From NCBI GenBank assembly GCA_028287505.1, contig JAQBPN010000045.1, positions 52,399 to 116,398 of the forward strand: DNA of 64,000 nt, in the 5' to 3' direction. Below are positions 52,607 to 62,058 of this stretch, piece after piece. The DNA is from Fibrobacterota bacterium. Lineage in GTDB: Bacteria; Fibrobacterota; Fibrobacteria; UBA11236. Within the stretch, counting starts at the first letter, position 1. Each line of letters begins with the position of its first letter. Under the pieces are notes generated by a model. That model was not told the DNA's origin. It saw only the letters and a list, made by a program, of their open reading frames with translations, and searched no databases. The translations under genes were made by a program, and so were the position numbers.

Positions 52607-52956
52607 GTTTATCCCTTTCAGGAAATGGAGGGGTCTGGTTCTTATCCATCAAAGCTGGAGTGAACTTGGTTCCCCTTATAGCAAGAGAGGATCCAATCGG
52701 ATACGTCTTTGAAAATGCGGGGGAAATAGGGTTTCCACAAATTTCCGGGAGCGGGTCCATGGGGTGTGCAGACCCCATGCTGGAGCGATGACGGAGCAGG
52801 TGGTACTCTAATCCCATTCCGGGCAATAAGTTACGGGAGTTGTGGCCAATCCACCCCATCGGCAGGAAAAGCAGTGATCCCTTCCTCAAGGTACCCTGGG
52901 AAATGCCGATAAAAGGCAGAGCGGGTAACCCATCCTTTCAGCCAAGCAGAGAACCC
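52607..52956. other. Intergenic region with an FHA-like coding fragment
   Basis: The 350 nt between divergent genes contain the upstream signals of both and no complete gene. At 52858-52887, in frame with the following gene, ten codons spell IGRKSSDPFL. The peptide is identical to one in the FHA domain at 44368-44397, and only third-codon bases differ. See the separate observation. Confidence 0.4.
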
Positions 52957-53376
52957 ATGGCCATATCATCCCTTCAATCCCTGATCGAAAAATACGGGGT
53001 CAACTTCGGAATCACGCTTCCAAAACCGGTTCCCCCCGAGGAAAAGCCGGCGGCGGGTCCCGGGAATCCGGCCCCGGAAACATCGTCCGACCAGAAGGGC
53101 GATACGGTAGAGCTCAGCCCGGAAGCCCGGGAATACCAAAAGGCCCACACTTCGCCTACGGGCAAATTCCAAATGCCCAATCTTTTCGGGGATATGCTGG
53201 GGGCCTTGGATGGAAGTTCCGATGAGGACGGAAACCCCGGCCAGAGCAGTCTCATGGACTTCATGGGTTCCGATATTCAGGGATCCAATCCCAATGACAC
53301 CGCCTCCAAACCGGATGCCGCCTCCGCAGCGGATGCCGTCAAGTATTTCAAATCCTTGGGCGGCTTTCTGGGATAG
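52957..53376 (+). CDS. Hypothetical small acidic protein
   Basis: ATG 52957 follows an AGAGA element. The open frame continues upstream to 52840, but that part is Pro/Lys-rich and unlikely to be coding. The 139-residue product is acidic and low in complexity: an N-terminal helix (SSLQSLIEKYGVNFG), a Pro/Glu-rich linker (about 22-50), VELSPEAREYQKA, then Gly/Asp/Ser-rich sequence and a terminal helix (AADAVKYFKSLGGFLG). There is no signal peptide. The VELSPEAR phrase resembles small flagellar or surface-export accessory proteins, but I cannot name a family. Confidence 0.55.
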   Translation: MAISSLQSLIEKYGVNFGITLPKPVPPEEKPAAGPGNPAPETSSDQKGDTVELSPEAREYQKAHTSPTGKFQMPNLFGDMLGALDGSSDEDGNPGQSSLMDFMGSDIQGSNPNDTASKPDAASAADAVKYFKSLGGFLG

Positions 53377-53550
53377 GCTGTCCGGACCGGGCCCGCCTCT
53401 GCGACCCTGGGAATAGCTGATATTTCAGCGGAACCGGGTTTCCGAAAAAAGTTTTCCGCCCCTGTCCAAATCCCCTTCCCCCCGTTCGTCATTAGGCAGG
53501 TAGAAAGCCTATCGGGCCCGGCCCGGTTCCAAACTTCAGAAGGAGATGTC

Positions 53551-53913
53551 ATGAAAGAGTTTATGTTCCTGTTCCACGGCCCCCGCGAACCCATGAACAT
53601 TTTGAAAACCCCGGAGCAATCGCAAAGGCATATGCAGAAATGGGCCGCATGGATGGGCGAGTTGGGCAAGCAGGGAAAACTGGTTTCCGGCCAGCCCCTG
53701 GAAACCGCCACCGGCAGGCAGGTACGCCCAGGCAAACAGCCTGTCACCGACGGACCGTTCGTCGAGGGCAAGGAGATGATCTTGGGCGGGTATCTTCTCC
53801 TCAAGGCGGAAAGCTATGACGAAGCCGTCTCGCTGGCCCGAGGCTGTCCCATCCTGGAGGAATTCGACAGCGCCATCGTGGAGGTGCGCGCCATCCAGGA
53901 AATGAAGATGTGA
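53551..53913 (+). CDS. YCII-related (DGPF-type) protein
   Basis: This 120-residue protein has AGAAGGAG before its ATG. It shows the YCII/DGPF fold: EFMFLFHG at the start, WMGELGKQGKLVSGQPL, the signature VTDGPFVEGKEMILGGYLLL, and SYDEAVSLARGCP. Members are often encoded beside ECF sigma factors; none is visible within this window. The function is probably a small dimeric enzyme-like protein of unknown activity. It converges with the alpha/beta hydrolase gene, 18 nt away. Confidence 0.92.
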   Translation: MKEFMFLFHGPREPMNILKTPEQSQRHMQKWAAWMGELGKQGKLVSGQPLETATGRQVRPGKQPVTDGPFVEGKEMILGGYLLLKAESYDEAVSLARGCPILEEFDSAIVEVRAIQEMKM

Positions 53914-53931
53914 ATCCGTTGCAAGGCCGCG

Positions 53932-54990
53932 TCAATACCCGTCGACTTCAATGACGGCGTCGGCGAAGGCCCGCGGAGCTTCTTGCGGGACATTGTGGCC
54001 GATGCCCTTGAGAATCCGGTGCGACCGCTTCCCGGAGAATTTTCCGGCATAAGACATTCCATCGGTGGCCGGAACCACGCCGTCGGAATCGCCGTCCAGC
54101 GTAATGGCCGGCGCGGCGATGACCGGCCCCGCCGCGAGGCGCTTCTCCAGCTCGTCGTAGCGAGCTTCGCCTTCAACCAGGCTGAGCCGCCAGCGGTAGT
54201 TGTGGATGACTATGCCGACGTGATCGGGATTGTCGAAGGACGGCATGCTTCGCTCGAAGGTGCGCTCATCGAAGTTCCATTTCGGCGAGTTCAATTTCCA
54301 CATGAGGTTCACGAAATCGCGCCGATTCTTGTCATAGCCCGCCCGCCCGCGTTCGGTGGCGAAGTAGTATTGGTACCACCATCCATGCTCGATCTGGGGA
54401 GGCAGCGGCAGCTTGTTGCGTTCGCGGTCGACGATAAGGTATCCGTTCACCGAGACCAGGGCCTTGCAACGCTCGGGCCAGAGCGCGGCGATGATATCGG
54501 CCGTCCGGCCTCCCCAATCATAGCCGGCGAGGATGGCCCTTTGGATCTTGAGCGCATCCATCAAGGCGACGGTATCCATGGCGAGCGCAGCCTGCTGGCC
54601 GTTACGGGAGGTCGCACCGGAAAGGAAGCGCGTCGTGCCGAAGCCGCGCAGATGCGGCACGATCACCCGGTACCCTTTCGCCGCCAGCAAGGGGGCCACC
54701 TCGGCATAGCTATGGATATCGTATGGCCAACCGTGAAGGAGGATTACCGCGGGACCCTGGGCGGGACCGCTTTCGACATAACCTATGTTCAGGACTCCGG
54801 CGTCGATTTGCTTCAACGGACCGAAGGAAGCGCCGGAGCCCGGCTTTGGAGAGGCCGCGGGGCGCGGTCCCGCCTCCCGCTCTTGGGCCTTGGCGGGCCG
54901 GAGCCCGAGGATTCCTCCGGCGGCAATGGCCATGAATGCTTGGCCCAGGAAGCTGCGACGGCTTAGATCGAAATAATGGGCCATTTCCAT
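53932..54990 (-). CDS. Exported alpha/beta hydrolase with TAT signal
   Basis: ATG 54990 has GAGGAG just upstream; the longer frame to 55128 is unlikely. The 352-residue protein starts with a twin-arginine signal (SRRSFLGQAF, then a hydrophobic Ala/Gly segment ending PAKAQ). The alpha/beta hydrolase core shows the oxyanion motif LLHGWPYD, the nucleophile elbow AGYDWGGR with Asp as nucleophile (as in epoxide hydrolases and dehalogenases), an acid in TLDGDSDGV and the catalytic His in GIGHNVPQE. It is probably periplasmic. It lies downstream of the SDR and two epoxide hydrolases on the same strand, so a shared degradation function is likely. Confidence 0.88.
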   Translation of the reverse strand: MEMAHYFDLSRRSFLGQAFMAIAAGGILGLRPAKAQEREAGPRPAASPKPGSGASFGPLKQIDAGVLNIGYVESGPAQGPAVILLHGWPYDIHSYAEVAPLLAAKGYRVIVPHLRGFGTTRFLSGATSRNGQQAALAMDTVALMDALKIQRAILAGYDWGGRTADIIAALWPERCKALVSVNGYLIVDRERNKLPLPPQIEHGWWYQYYFATERGRAGYDKNRRDFVNLMWKLNSPKWNFDERTFERSMPSFDNPDHVGIVIHNYRWRLSLVEGEARYDELEKRLAAGPVIAAPAITLDGDSDGVVPATDGMSYAGKFSGKRSHRILKGIGHNVPQEAPRAFADAVIEVDGY

Positions 54991-55037
54991 CTTCTCCTCA
55001 GCAAAGGGATTCGAGCGCCTTGCTTTTCCTTCGCCAT

Positions 55038-56018
55038 CTAAGCAAGGATTTCCACCGGCCACCTGAAGCCGCTTAATCGCCCGCCCAATTCCCAGAGTCG
55101 TTCCGCGATTCCGGGATCGACGGCCCATCTACGGACGCCATTTTGTTGGCTGACCTCATCGGCGATAAGCGGCGCGATGTCGCAGTCGGCGCAATACACT
55201 CCTCCCATGCCCTCCAGTTGCGGGCTTGTCGCGGCCCAAACCGTGGTGGCCGCACCTTGGGGACCCGACTTGATGATGGATGCCGCGAATTTGGCGGCTC
55301 CGGGAGCGGGGCTGGCGAAGGCGGCCCTGTCCTGATCCGTCATGAATCGGCCGAGATTCGTAGAGGCGATCCATCCGGGATGGACCGCGAAGGCCCTTAC
55401 CCCGGATTCCTTTCCGATTTCATCCAGGTGGACCGCCAACAGGGAACAAGCGGTTTTGGACTGTCCATACGCGACCCATTTATCGTAAGGCCGGCTTTGG
55501 AAATTCGGATCGTCGAAGTCGACGCCGCTGAACTGGTGACCGGATGAAGACAGGGTGATCACCCGTCCTTTCGCATTGCGGATCACATCCCAAAGCCCGC
55601 CCGTCAAGCGGAAATGCCCGAGATGATTGGTCGCGAACTGCATCTCATTGCCCTGGCTATTCCGCAAAAAGGGAGTCGCCATGATTCCCGCATTATTGAT
55701 CAGGACGTCCAGGCTCCCGTAGGCTTTGCGGAAATTTTCCGCGAAGCCATCGACGGACGAGGGTTCGGATAAATCGAGCTCGGATACCTCGACATTTTCC
55801 ACTCCCGCCAGGGCCTTCTTCGCTTCGGAAACGTTGCGGGCTCCTACCACCAGGGATGCTCCGGCTTCCGATAGGACCCTTGTCGCTTCCAGTCCGATTC
55901 CGGAATGCCCGCCCGTTACGACTATGCGCTTGCCTTCCATGTCGATTCCGGCAATGACATCCTTTGCCGTGCTTTTTTCATCGAATCCCGTTCCTATCGG
56001 TCTTTGCGGGGTTTTCAT
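55038..56018 (-). CDS. Short-chain dehydrogenase/reductase
   Basis: ATG 56018 has a perfect AAGGAGG 6 nt before it; 21 further codons upstream are not needed. The 326-residue protein shows the SDR cofactor motif TGGHSGIG near residue 35, NNAG near 110, the catalytic Ser in TLSSSGHQF and Tyr/Lys in YGQSK. ARN after the second strand suggests NADP preference. The overall pattern resembles retinol-dehydrogenase/oxidoreductase-like SDRs. It is 47 nt upstream of the alpha/beta hydrolase gene and 64 nt downstream of an epoxide-hydrolase gene. Confidence 0.92.
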   Translation of the reverse strand: MKTPQRPIGTGFDEKSTAKDVIAGIDMEGKRIVVTGGHSGIGLEATRVLSEAGASLVVGARNVSEAKKALAGVENVEVSELDLSEPSSVDGFAENFRKAYGSLDVLINNAGIMATPFLRNSQGNEMQFATNHLGHFRLTGGLWDVIRNAKGRVITLSSSGHQFSGVDFDDPNFQSRPYDKWVAYGQSKTACSLLAVHLDEIGKESGVRAFAVHPGWIASTNLGRFMTDQDRAAFASPAPGAAKFAASIIKSGPQGAATTVWAATSPQLEGMGGVYCADCDIAPLIADEVSQQNGVRRWAVDPGIAERLWELGGRLSGFRWPVEILA

Positions 56019-56082
56019 CGGGAACCTCCTTATCTTCCGGCGAAGCCGCCGGGAGTACGCAAACGCGTCCTCCCTTTCCACA

Positions 56083-57309
56083 TCAGCGCAGTGATTTGAA
56101 AGCGGATCGGAGTTCCTTTACGAGAAGCTCCGGCTGTTCCCACGCCGCGAAGTGGCCGCCTTTGTCGGGTCTATTGTAATGGATGAGTTTGGGATAGGCC
56201 TTTTCCGCCCAGCTCCGCGGCGCCTGGTAGATCTCATCCGGGAAGGCGCTGACGGCGACCGGGATTTTGACGCCCCAGGAGTTGAAGAAGGGGGCGCCTT
56301 TCCACTCCCAGTAGAGACGGGCCGAGGAAACCCCCGTGTTCGTCAACCAGGTGAGGGTGATGTTGTCGAGCACGTCGTCCCGGGTAAGGCCTTCGGGCTT
56401 TCCGGCAAAGGACCGCACTATCATCTCCAGGCTGCGCACATCGTGATCGAGCATCCAGGCGGCGAGCGCGATGGGCGAATCGGCGAGCCCATACAAGGTC
56501 TGCGGACGCAAGGTCATCTCGAAGGAGTACCCTAGGCCCTTCGCATTGAAGAGCGCAAGCTGCTCCACCGCGCGGCTCTCTTCGGCGGACAGACCGGATG
56601 GCGCCGGGGCGCCTGGCGCGAGCGCCTTGAGTACCTCCGGAGTGAGGGTACAGGCCATGTTGGTGTGGATGCCGATCAGTTCCGGAGGAGCCTGCACCGC
56701 CATGAATTCCGAGATAATCGCGCCCCAGTCGCCGCCCTGGGCGGCGAACTTCTCGTAGCCGAGGCCCTTCATCAGCTCTACCCAGGCCCGGGCGATGCGA
56801 TCGGGGTTCCAGCCCGCGGTGGTCGGCTTGCCGGAGAATCCGTAGCCCGGGAGCGACGGAATCACCAGATGGAACGCGTCCGCCGCGCTCCCGCCGTGGG
56901 CGGTGGGGTTGGTGAGCGGATCGATAATCTTCAGCAGCTCGGCTATCGATCCTGGCCATCCATGCGTGACGATGAGGGGCAGGGCATTTTCATGCTTGGA
57001 ACGGACGTGGATGAAATGGATATCGAGCCCATCGATCTCGGTAATGAAATTCGGCAGGGCATTCAGTTTCGCCTCGAATTTCCGCCAATCGTAATCCTTC
57101 TCCCAGTAGCGCGCGAGTTCCTGCATCGTCGCGAGCGGTACGCCTTGCGACGGAACGCTTAATGTGTCCTTTTCTGGAAATTTTACCGTCTCTTTTTCGG
57201 GCCATCGGGTGGCCGCGATGCGACGGCGGAGGTCGGCCAGATCCGCATCGGAAGCCTTGAACTGGAAAGTACGGACTTCGATTTCTTCGGTCGTTGCATT
57301 GTTCGACAT
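56083..57309 (-). CDS. Epoxide hydrolase family protein, cytosolic form
   Basis: This 408-residue protein has the epoxide-hydrolase N-terminal domain (about 10-120; DLADLRRRIAATRWPEKE, YDWRKFEAKLNALP). The alpha/beta hydrolase core has oxyanion HGWPGS, nucleophile Asp in GGDWGA, lid Tyr residues, and the catalytic His in KGGHFAAWEQPE. It is of the microsomal/juvenile-hormone epoxide hydrolase type that is widespread in soil bacteria. There is no signal peptide; AAAGG precedes the ATG. It shares over half of its residues with the next gene upstream, so the two arose by duplication. Confidence 0.93.
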   Translation of the reverse strand: MSNNATTEEIEVRTFQFKASDADLADLRRRIAATRWPEKETVKFPEKDTLSVPSQGVPLATMQELARYWEKDYDWRKFEAKLNALPNFITEIDGLDIHFIHVRSKHENALPLIVTHGWPGSIAELLKIIDPLTNPTAHGGSAADAFHLVIPSLPGYGFSGKPTTAGWNPDRIARAWVELMKGLGYEKFAAQGGDWGAIISEFMAVQAPPELIGIHTNMACTLTPEVLKALAPGAPAPSGLSAEESRAVEQLALFNAKGLGYSFEMTLRPQTLYGLADSPIALAAWMLDHDVRSLEMIVRSFAGKPEGLTRDDVLDNITLTWLTNTGVSSARLYWEWKGAPFFNSWGVKIPVAVSAFPDEIYQAPRSWAEKAYPKLIHYNRPDKGGHFAAWEQPELLVKELRSAFKSLR

Positions 57310-57433
57310 GGCGATTTTCCTTTCATTGGATTCAAGACGGTTGGACGAGACTGAGGTGGCGAAAGGAAGCTAGGGTATATAGTGAAGAAAAATTCATCTT
57401 CGCCACCCAAGCAAGGGGTTTAGCGCGTACCCG

Positions 57434-58798
57434 CTAGCGGAGGGGTTTGAAAGCCGCCCGGAGCTCCTTGGCGAAGAGCTCGGGTTCCTCCCAGGCCGCG
57501 AAGTGCCCGCCTTTATCCACCTCGTTGAAGTAGGTGAGAGTGGGGTACGCCTTCTCGACCCAGCTCTTCGGCGCACGGTAGATTTCGCCCGGAAAAATGG
57601 TCACGCCCACGGGGACTTTGATTTCATTCGTCTTCTGCGTCTCGGCGCTGAAATTGTTGTTGTTGTTTTCCCAATACAGCCGCGCGGAGGAGACCGCGGT
57701 GTTCGTGAGCCAGTATACCGAGATGTCGTCGAGCATCTCATCCTTGGTGAGGGACTTTTCGGCGTCTCCACCGCTGAAGGTCCATTGGTTGAACTTGTCG
57801 TAGTGGAAGGCGGCCAGCCCGACGGGCGAATCCGCGAGACCATACCCCAAGGTTTGCGGGCGGGTCGCCATCAAAGAGCCATAGGCCCCATTCTTCGCGA
57901 AGAAAACGGACATTTGTTCATACGCGGCTTTCTCCTTCGCGGACAGACCGGCGGGCGCAGCATCCCCGGCGAGGATGCCCTTCATGAGGTACCCGGGCAC
58001 GGCTGCCGGCATGTTGACATGGATGCCGAGCAATCCCGGAGGCGCCTGCCGACCCATGGCGTCGCTGATGACCGAACCCCAATCGCCGCCCTGCGCGACA
58101 TAGCGCGTGTACCCCAGCCGTCCCATGAGTTCGTGCCAGGCTCGACCTATGTGGTCGGGACCCCAACCCGTGTCCTGCGGCCTTTCCGAGAAGCCGTAAC
58201 CGGGCATGGAAGGAATGACCACGTTGAATGCATCTTCCGCGCGTCCGCCGTGCGCGGTCGGATCGGTGAGCGGGCCGATGGCTTTCACGATTTCCAGGAT
58301 CGATCCGGGCCAACCGTGGGTGATGATCAGCGGCATCGCGCCGGGATGGCGCGAACGGACATGGATGAAGTGGATGTCTAGGCCGTCTATGTTGGTGGTG
58401 AATTGCGGCAAGGCATTCAGTTTCCCCTCGCACTTCCGCCAGTCGTAGCCCGCTCCCCAGTATTTCGCGAGGTCCTGGATCTTCGCCAGTTGCACCCCCT
58501 GCGATTGATCGTTGACCGTCTCCTTGTCGGGCCACCGGGTGGCCGCGATGCGCCGGCGAAGGTCGACAAGGTCCGCTTCGGGAACATTGATGCGGAAGGG
58601 GCGGATTTCAATATCGGCGGAATCGGTCGACATGGCGACCTTTCTTATTTTGGCCTTGGATTCGCTTGAGGTAGCGGATGACGGAGGCTTCGCGGCCGCC
58701 TGAGTGGTCAGGATCCAGGCCAGACCGGCGGATAGCAAGATGATCGCGGCGGAAAGCGTGAGCAGGCGCGGCAGCCTGGAAGGTTTTCTCGTCCCCAT
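57434..58798 (-). CDS. Epoxide hydrolase family protein with N-terminal export segment
   Basis: The 454-residue form from ATG 58798 has a hydrophobic export/anchor segment (about 10-37, LLTLSAAIILLSAGLAWIL) and a linker. From about residue 56 (MSTDSADIEIRPFRI) the complete epoxide hydrolase fold follows: LVDLRRRIAATRWP, HGWPGS, nucleophile Asp in GGDWGS, and His in KGGHFAAWEEPE. An ATG at 58831 is an alternative long start. A third ATG at 58633, with AAAGG 5 nt before it, matches the start of the cytosolic paralog exactly, so two products (exported and cytosolic) may be made. It is probably the first gene of the hydrolase/SDR group. Confidence 0.9.
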   Translation of the reverse strand: MGTRKPSRLPRLLTLSAAIILLSAGLAWILTTQAAAKPPSSATSSESKAKIRKVAMSTDSADIEIRPFRINVPEADLVDLRRRIAATRWPDKETVNDQSQGVQLAKIQDLAKYWGAGYDWRKCEGKLNALPQFTTNIDGLDIHFIHVRSRHPGAMPLIITHGWPGSILEIVKAIGPLTDPTAHGGRAEDAFNVVIPSMPGYGFSERPQDTGWGPDHIGRAWHELMGRLGYTRYVAQGGDWGSVISDAMGRQAPPGLLGIHVNMPAAVPGYLMKGILAGDAAPAGLSAKEKAAYEQMSVFFAKNGAYGSLMATRPQTLGYGLADSPVGLAAFHYDKFNQWTFSGGDAEKSLTKDEMLDDISVYWLTNTAVSSARLYWENNNNNFSAETQKTNEIKVPVGVTIFPGEIYRAPKSWVEKAYPTLTYFNEVDKGGHFAAWEEPELFAKELRAAFKPLR

Positions 58799-59160
58799 TT
58801 TTGGCCTTCCCGGTTTATGCGGATAATCCATGACACGAAGACTCCCGGATTGCCGCATGGATTCAAGCGGCAAGCTCGTCCCCTTTATTTATTCGGTGGA
58901 CGGCGATACGATGGATATCTGCGGCAAGCCCCGATGTATCCGGGACAATCAAACATTATTCCGTTACAAGCGGAACAAAAAAATATTGCCAAGTTGTGGA
59001 TGCGTGTGAAGTTTTGTCCGGAAATCGCGATGGACATTTACCGCGGACTGGGAGGCATCTTCTTCAAAAAATGCCGGAGCACGCAGTTCATTGAAGGCTC
59101 GCTTGGATAGCTTGAAGCTGAAAATGGAAATTCTCACCGAGGCGGATTTTCTATTCTGTT
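58799..59160. other. Intergenic region between the hydrolase group and the sensor-kinase group
   Basis: A 97-codon plus-strand frame (58817-59110) has no ribosome site or family feature. I see no other gene. The region must carry the promoter of the epoxide-hydrolase group. Confidence 0.4.
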
Positions 59161-61608
59161 TTAAGCGTGTTGCAAATTACCGTCCAAAACCTCTTTTAAG
59201 AACTTGATCAATTGAGCGGGAGCGAAGGGCTTTTGGATAAAGAACGATCCTTCTTCGAGCAACCCCTGATCCACAATCACTTCGTCCGTATAACCCGACA
59301 TGAACAAAACCGGCGCTTCGGGGTGTGCTTTTTTGAATAGCTCGGATAACCGCCTTCCATTCATGCCCGGCATAAGGATGTCGGTGAGCAGGATATGAAT
59401 GGCGCCTTGGTGAGTTTCGGCCAACTCAATCGCTTTCTCGCCATCTTCGGCCTCGAGAACCTTATAACCATGGATTTCCAAGGCGGTCCGCACAAAACTC
59501 CGGACCATGGGATCGTCTTCGGCTAAAAGCACGGTTTCCGTTCTCTGTATCTGATCAACCCGAATGGCCATGGTCGTGACATGTTTCTTTGCCGTGCCTT
59601 CGACCCGCGGAAAATAAATTTTGAAGGTGGATCCTTTTTCGGGCATGCTCTCGACCGTAATGCGTCCGCCGCTCTGCCTGACGATGCCCTCAACCATAGC
59701 CAACCCCATTCCCGATCCCTTTCCGAAATCCTTGGTTGTGAAAAAGGGATCGAAGATGCGATCCTTCACCACATCCTTCATACCTGTTCCGTTGTCCGTG
59801 ATCGATAACACCACGCATTGAATGGGCGTGTGAACCGGCCCGTGACCATCCCTGCCATCCGCGTCAAAATTCTGGGTGCGAATGGTGATTTCGCCGCCAT
59901 GGGGAAGCGCATCGCGGGCATTGATCGCCAGGTTCAGAAGCACTTGATTCATCTGGGCCGGGTCGGCGCGGATAAGCCACAGCTGCGGATCGAGTATCGA
60001 GGTCACCCGGATGTTGTCTCCGATAAGCCTTTGGAGCAGGGTGATGACTTCCTTGACCACATCGGTCATATCCAGGATCTTGGGCTCAAGGACCTGTTTG
60101 CGGCTGAAGGCCAGGAGTTGGTGGGTCAAGTCGGCGGCCCGCTTGCCGGCTTTGAATATTTCCGAGAGATAGTCATACATGGCCCCTTCCACGTTAGGTA
60201 GGCTGAGGCACAAGTCGGAGTACCCGTTGATGGCCGTGAGCAGGTTATTGAAATCATGGGCGATGCCGCCCGACAGCTTGCCCAGCGCCTCGACTTTCTG
60301 GGATTGCCGCAGATCCGCCTCCGAGACGCGCAGAGCCTCTTCCGTCAGCTTGCGCTCGGTGACATCACGGATATTGCATTGTATCACGGCCTCGCTTTTC
60401 ACGGAGTACATATTGCTTACGAACTCCACTTCCCGCTTGAGCCCACCCTTGGTTTGCAGGGGCAGGTTGTCGTAGCGGACATAACCCTGATCCTTAAGTT
60501 TTTGAAACGCCTCCCGGTTGGCCTTGATGTCCCCGAAAAGGCCGATTTCCCAAAGCTCCTTGCCCAGCAGTTCCTGGTGCGAGTAGCCCAGAATCCGCAT
60601 AAGAAAGGGGTTAACATCCAGAATACGTCCCTCCTTGGCGTCCAGAATCAGGATGCCATCCTGGGCGGTTTCAAAAAGCCTGCGGTACCGGTCCTCGGAC
60701 CATGCCAGTTTGTCTTCCGCTTTCTTGTGTTCGGTCACATCCTGGAACTCGAGCACCGTTCCGGCCTGTCCGGCTGCTTTGTTTTCGGTCGCCACGGGCG
60801 CCACCGCGCAGGAAACGTGCAGGGGGCGTCCGGTCTTGTGATGAAAGATTTCGGCCAGGTTCTGAACCGGCAGGTTGGCTGCCAACGCTTTTTCCAAAGG
60901 GCATTCCGAGCCCGGACAAGGATTGTTTTCCAGGCCCGGGGGATGGACGAATGGGTGGATGCTCCCGCCTTGCACCTCGCTGAAGGAATAGCCGAGCGCC
61001 CACTCCGCGGCAGGGTTCATGAAGGTAATCCGTTTTTCCTCATCCAGCATGAACATTCCGGAGGCGGTATTGTCAGTTATGATTTTGGTAACAGTATTCC
61101 GGTAATTAAGTTCGGCGGTCCGTTCCCGTACCTTCTCCTCCAGCAGATCCGCCTGGCGCGCCAAAAATTCCTTCTTATGGAAAATGTCGACGAAGACTTT
61201 CACCTTGGCGCGGACAATTTCCGGGACGACCGGAAAGGACAGAAAGTCCACGGCCCCCAGGGAATAGCCTTTGCGCATGTACGATTCGGGAGGTTTGGTG
61301 GAAGTGATGAAGATGACCGGAACTATCCGGCCCGGTTCCAACAACCGGATGCGTTCGGCAAGTTCGAAACCGCTCATGCCGGGCATGCGGACATCGATCA
61401 GGACCACGGCAAAATCGCCTGATCGCAAAAGGTCCAAACCCACCTGACCCGAATCCGCTTCGACGATTTCCAAGTGGGGATCTGCAATGGCGGTCATCAT
61501 TTCCCGTCGTTGCTCGGGGGAATCGTCCACCAGTAGCACACGGACCTTGGTTTCGATTTCCATTTTGGCTTCGTTTCCGATTTCCATATTGCTATCCAAT
61601 TCCCGCAT
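59161..61608 (-). CDS. Hybrid sensor histidine kinase: REC-PAS-PAS-HisKA-HATPase-REC
   Basis: This 815-residue soluble protein contains an N-terminal receiver (about 20-135, phospho-Asp in [10 protein letters not shown]) and a coiled-coil linker. A PAS domain (about 160-285) has [12 protein letters not shown], a possible Cys-based sensor. The second PAS domain is at about 295-410. The dimerisation/phospho-acceptor His is in GIAHDFNN (about 431), the ATPase domain has N box [13 protein letters not shown] and G boxes DNGTG and GSGMGLAMV, and the C-terminal receiver has phospho-Asp in LLTDILMPG. No membrane segment is present, so it senses an internal cue. It starts directly after the stop of the response regulator gene. 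Confidence 0.94.
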   Translation of the reverse strand: MRELDSNMEIGNEAKMEIETKVRVLLVDDSPEQRREMMTAIADPHLEIVEADSGQVGLDLLRSGDFAVVLIDVRMPGMSGFELAERIRLLEPGRIVPVIFITSTKPPESYMRKGYSLGAVDFLSFPVVPEIVRAKVKVFVDIFHKKEFLARQADLLEEKVRERTAELNYRNTVTKIITDNTASGMFMLDEEKRITFMNPAAEWALGYSFSEVQGGSIHPFVHPPGLENNPCPGSECPLEKALAANLPVQNLAEIFHHKTGRPLHVSCAVAPVATENKAAGQAGTVLEFQDVTEHKKAEDKLAWSEDRYRRLFETAQDGILILDAKEGRILDVNPFLMRILGYSHQELLGKELWEIGLFGDIKANREAFQKLKDQGYVRYDNLPLQTKGGLKREVEFVSNMYSVKSEAVIQCNIRDVTERKLTEEALRVSEADLRQSQKVEALGKLSGGIAHDFNNLLTAINGYSDLCLSLPNVEGAMYDYLSEIFKAGKRAADLTHQLLAFSRKQVLEPKILDMTDVVKEVITLLQRLIGDNIRVTSILDPQLWLIRADPAQMNQVLLNLAINARDALPHGGEITIRTQNFDADGRDGHGPVHTPIQCVVLSITDNGTGMKDVVKDRIFDPFFTTKDFGKGSGMGLAMVEGIVRQSGGRITVESMPEKGSTFKIYFPRVEGTAKKHVTTMAIRVDQIQRTETVLLAEDDPMVRSFVRTALEIHGYKVLEAEDGEKAIELAETHQGAIHILLTDILMPGMNGRRLSELFKKAHPEAPVLFMSGYTDEVIVDQGLLEEGSFFIQKPFAPAQLIKFLKEVLDGNLQHA

Positions 61609-62058
61609 TCACTGCGCTATTCCGGAAAAGTCATTGTGGACGAACCAATATTGTTTCAGGGCCATCACCAGGTTCAGGAGCTTGTCTGATCCGGATGGCT
61701 TGGTCAGAAAGGAGTTGGCCCCGAATTCATAGGCTTTCTCGATATCCTTGGACTCCCCCGACGTAGTCAGCACGATCGTGGCCAGCTTGTGCATCTTTTC
61801 GAAATCCTTGACCCATTTCAGGATTTCGAAACCGCTGATGTCCGGAAGCTTCAAATCCAGCAGCAGCAAAAAAGGCAGGGGATATTTCACCCGATCCGAA
61901 AACCGGCCCTGACCCGATAAATACTCGATGGCCTCATGGCCCGTCCTCAGCACCTGCAGCGGATTTTCGATATCCGCCGACTTGAGCGCCCGCTGCATGA
62001 AAAAAAGATCGTCATCATTGTCTTCCACCAAGGCAATGGTTTTATTGCTGGATATCAA
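61609..62058 (-). CDS. Single-domain response regulator (Rcp1-like)
   Basis: This 149-residue protein is a single receiver of the Rcp1 type: acidic pair in ALVEDNDDDLFFMQRAL, phospho-Asp in LLLDLKLPDISGFEILKW, the Thr switch residue in VLTTSGE, and Lys in FLTKPSG. Such proteins act as phosphotransfer partners of nearby histidine kinases rather than binding DNA. It overlaps the upstream kinase gene by 4 nt (ATGA) and touches the downstream hybrid kinase gene, so the three form one phosphorelay cassette. Confidence 0.94.
   Translation of the reverse strand: MISSNKTIALVEDNDDDLFFMQRALKSADIENPLQVLRTGHEAIEYLSGQGRFSDRVKYPLPFLLLLDLKLPDISGFEILKWVKDFEKMHKLATIVLTTSGESKDIEKAYEFGANSFLTKPSGSDKLLNLVMALKQYWFVHNDFSGIAQ

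Noticed and set aside
58817..59110. 97-codon plus-strand frame between the hydrolase and kinase groups
   Set aside because: No ribosome site, atypical composition for this genome, and it overlaps the promoter region of the hydrolase group.
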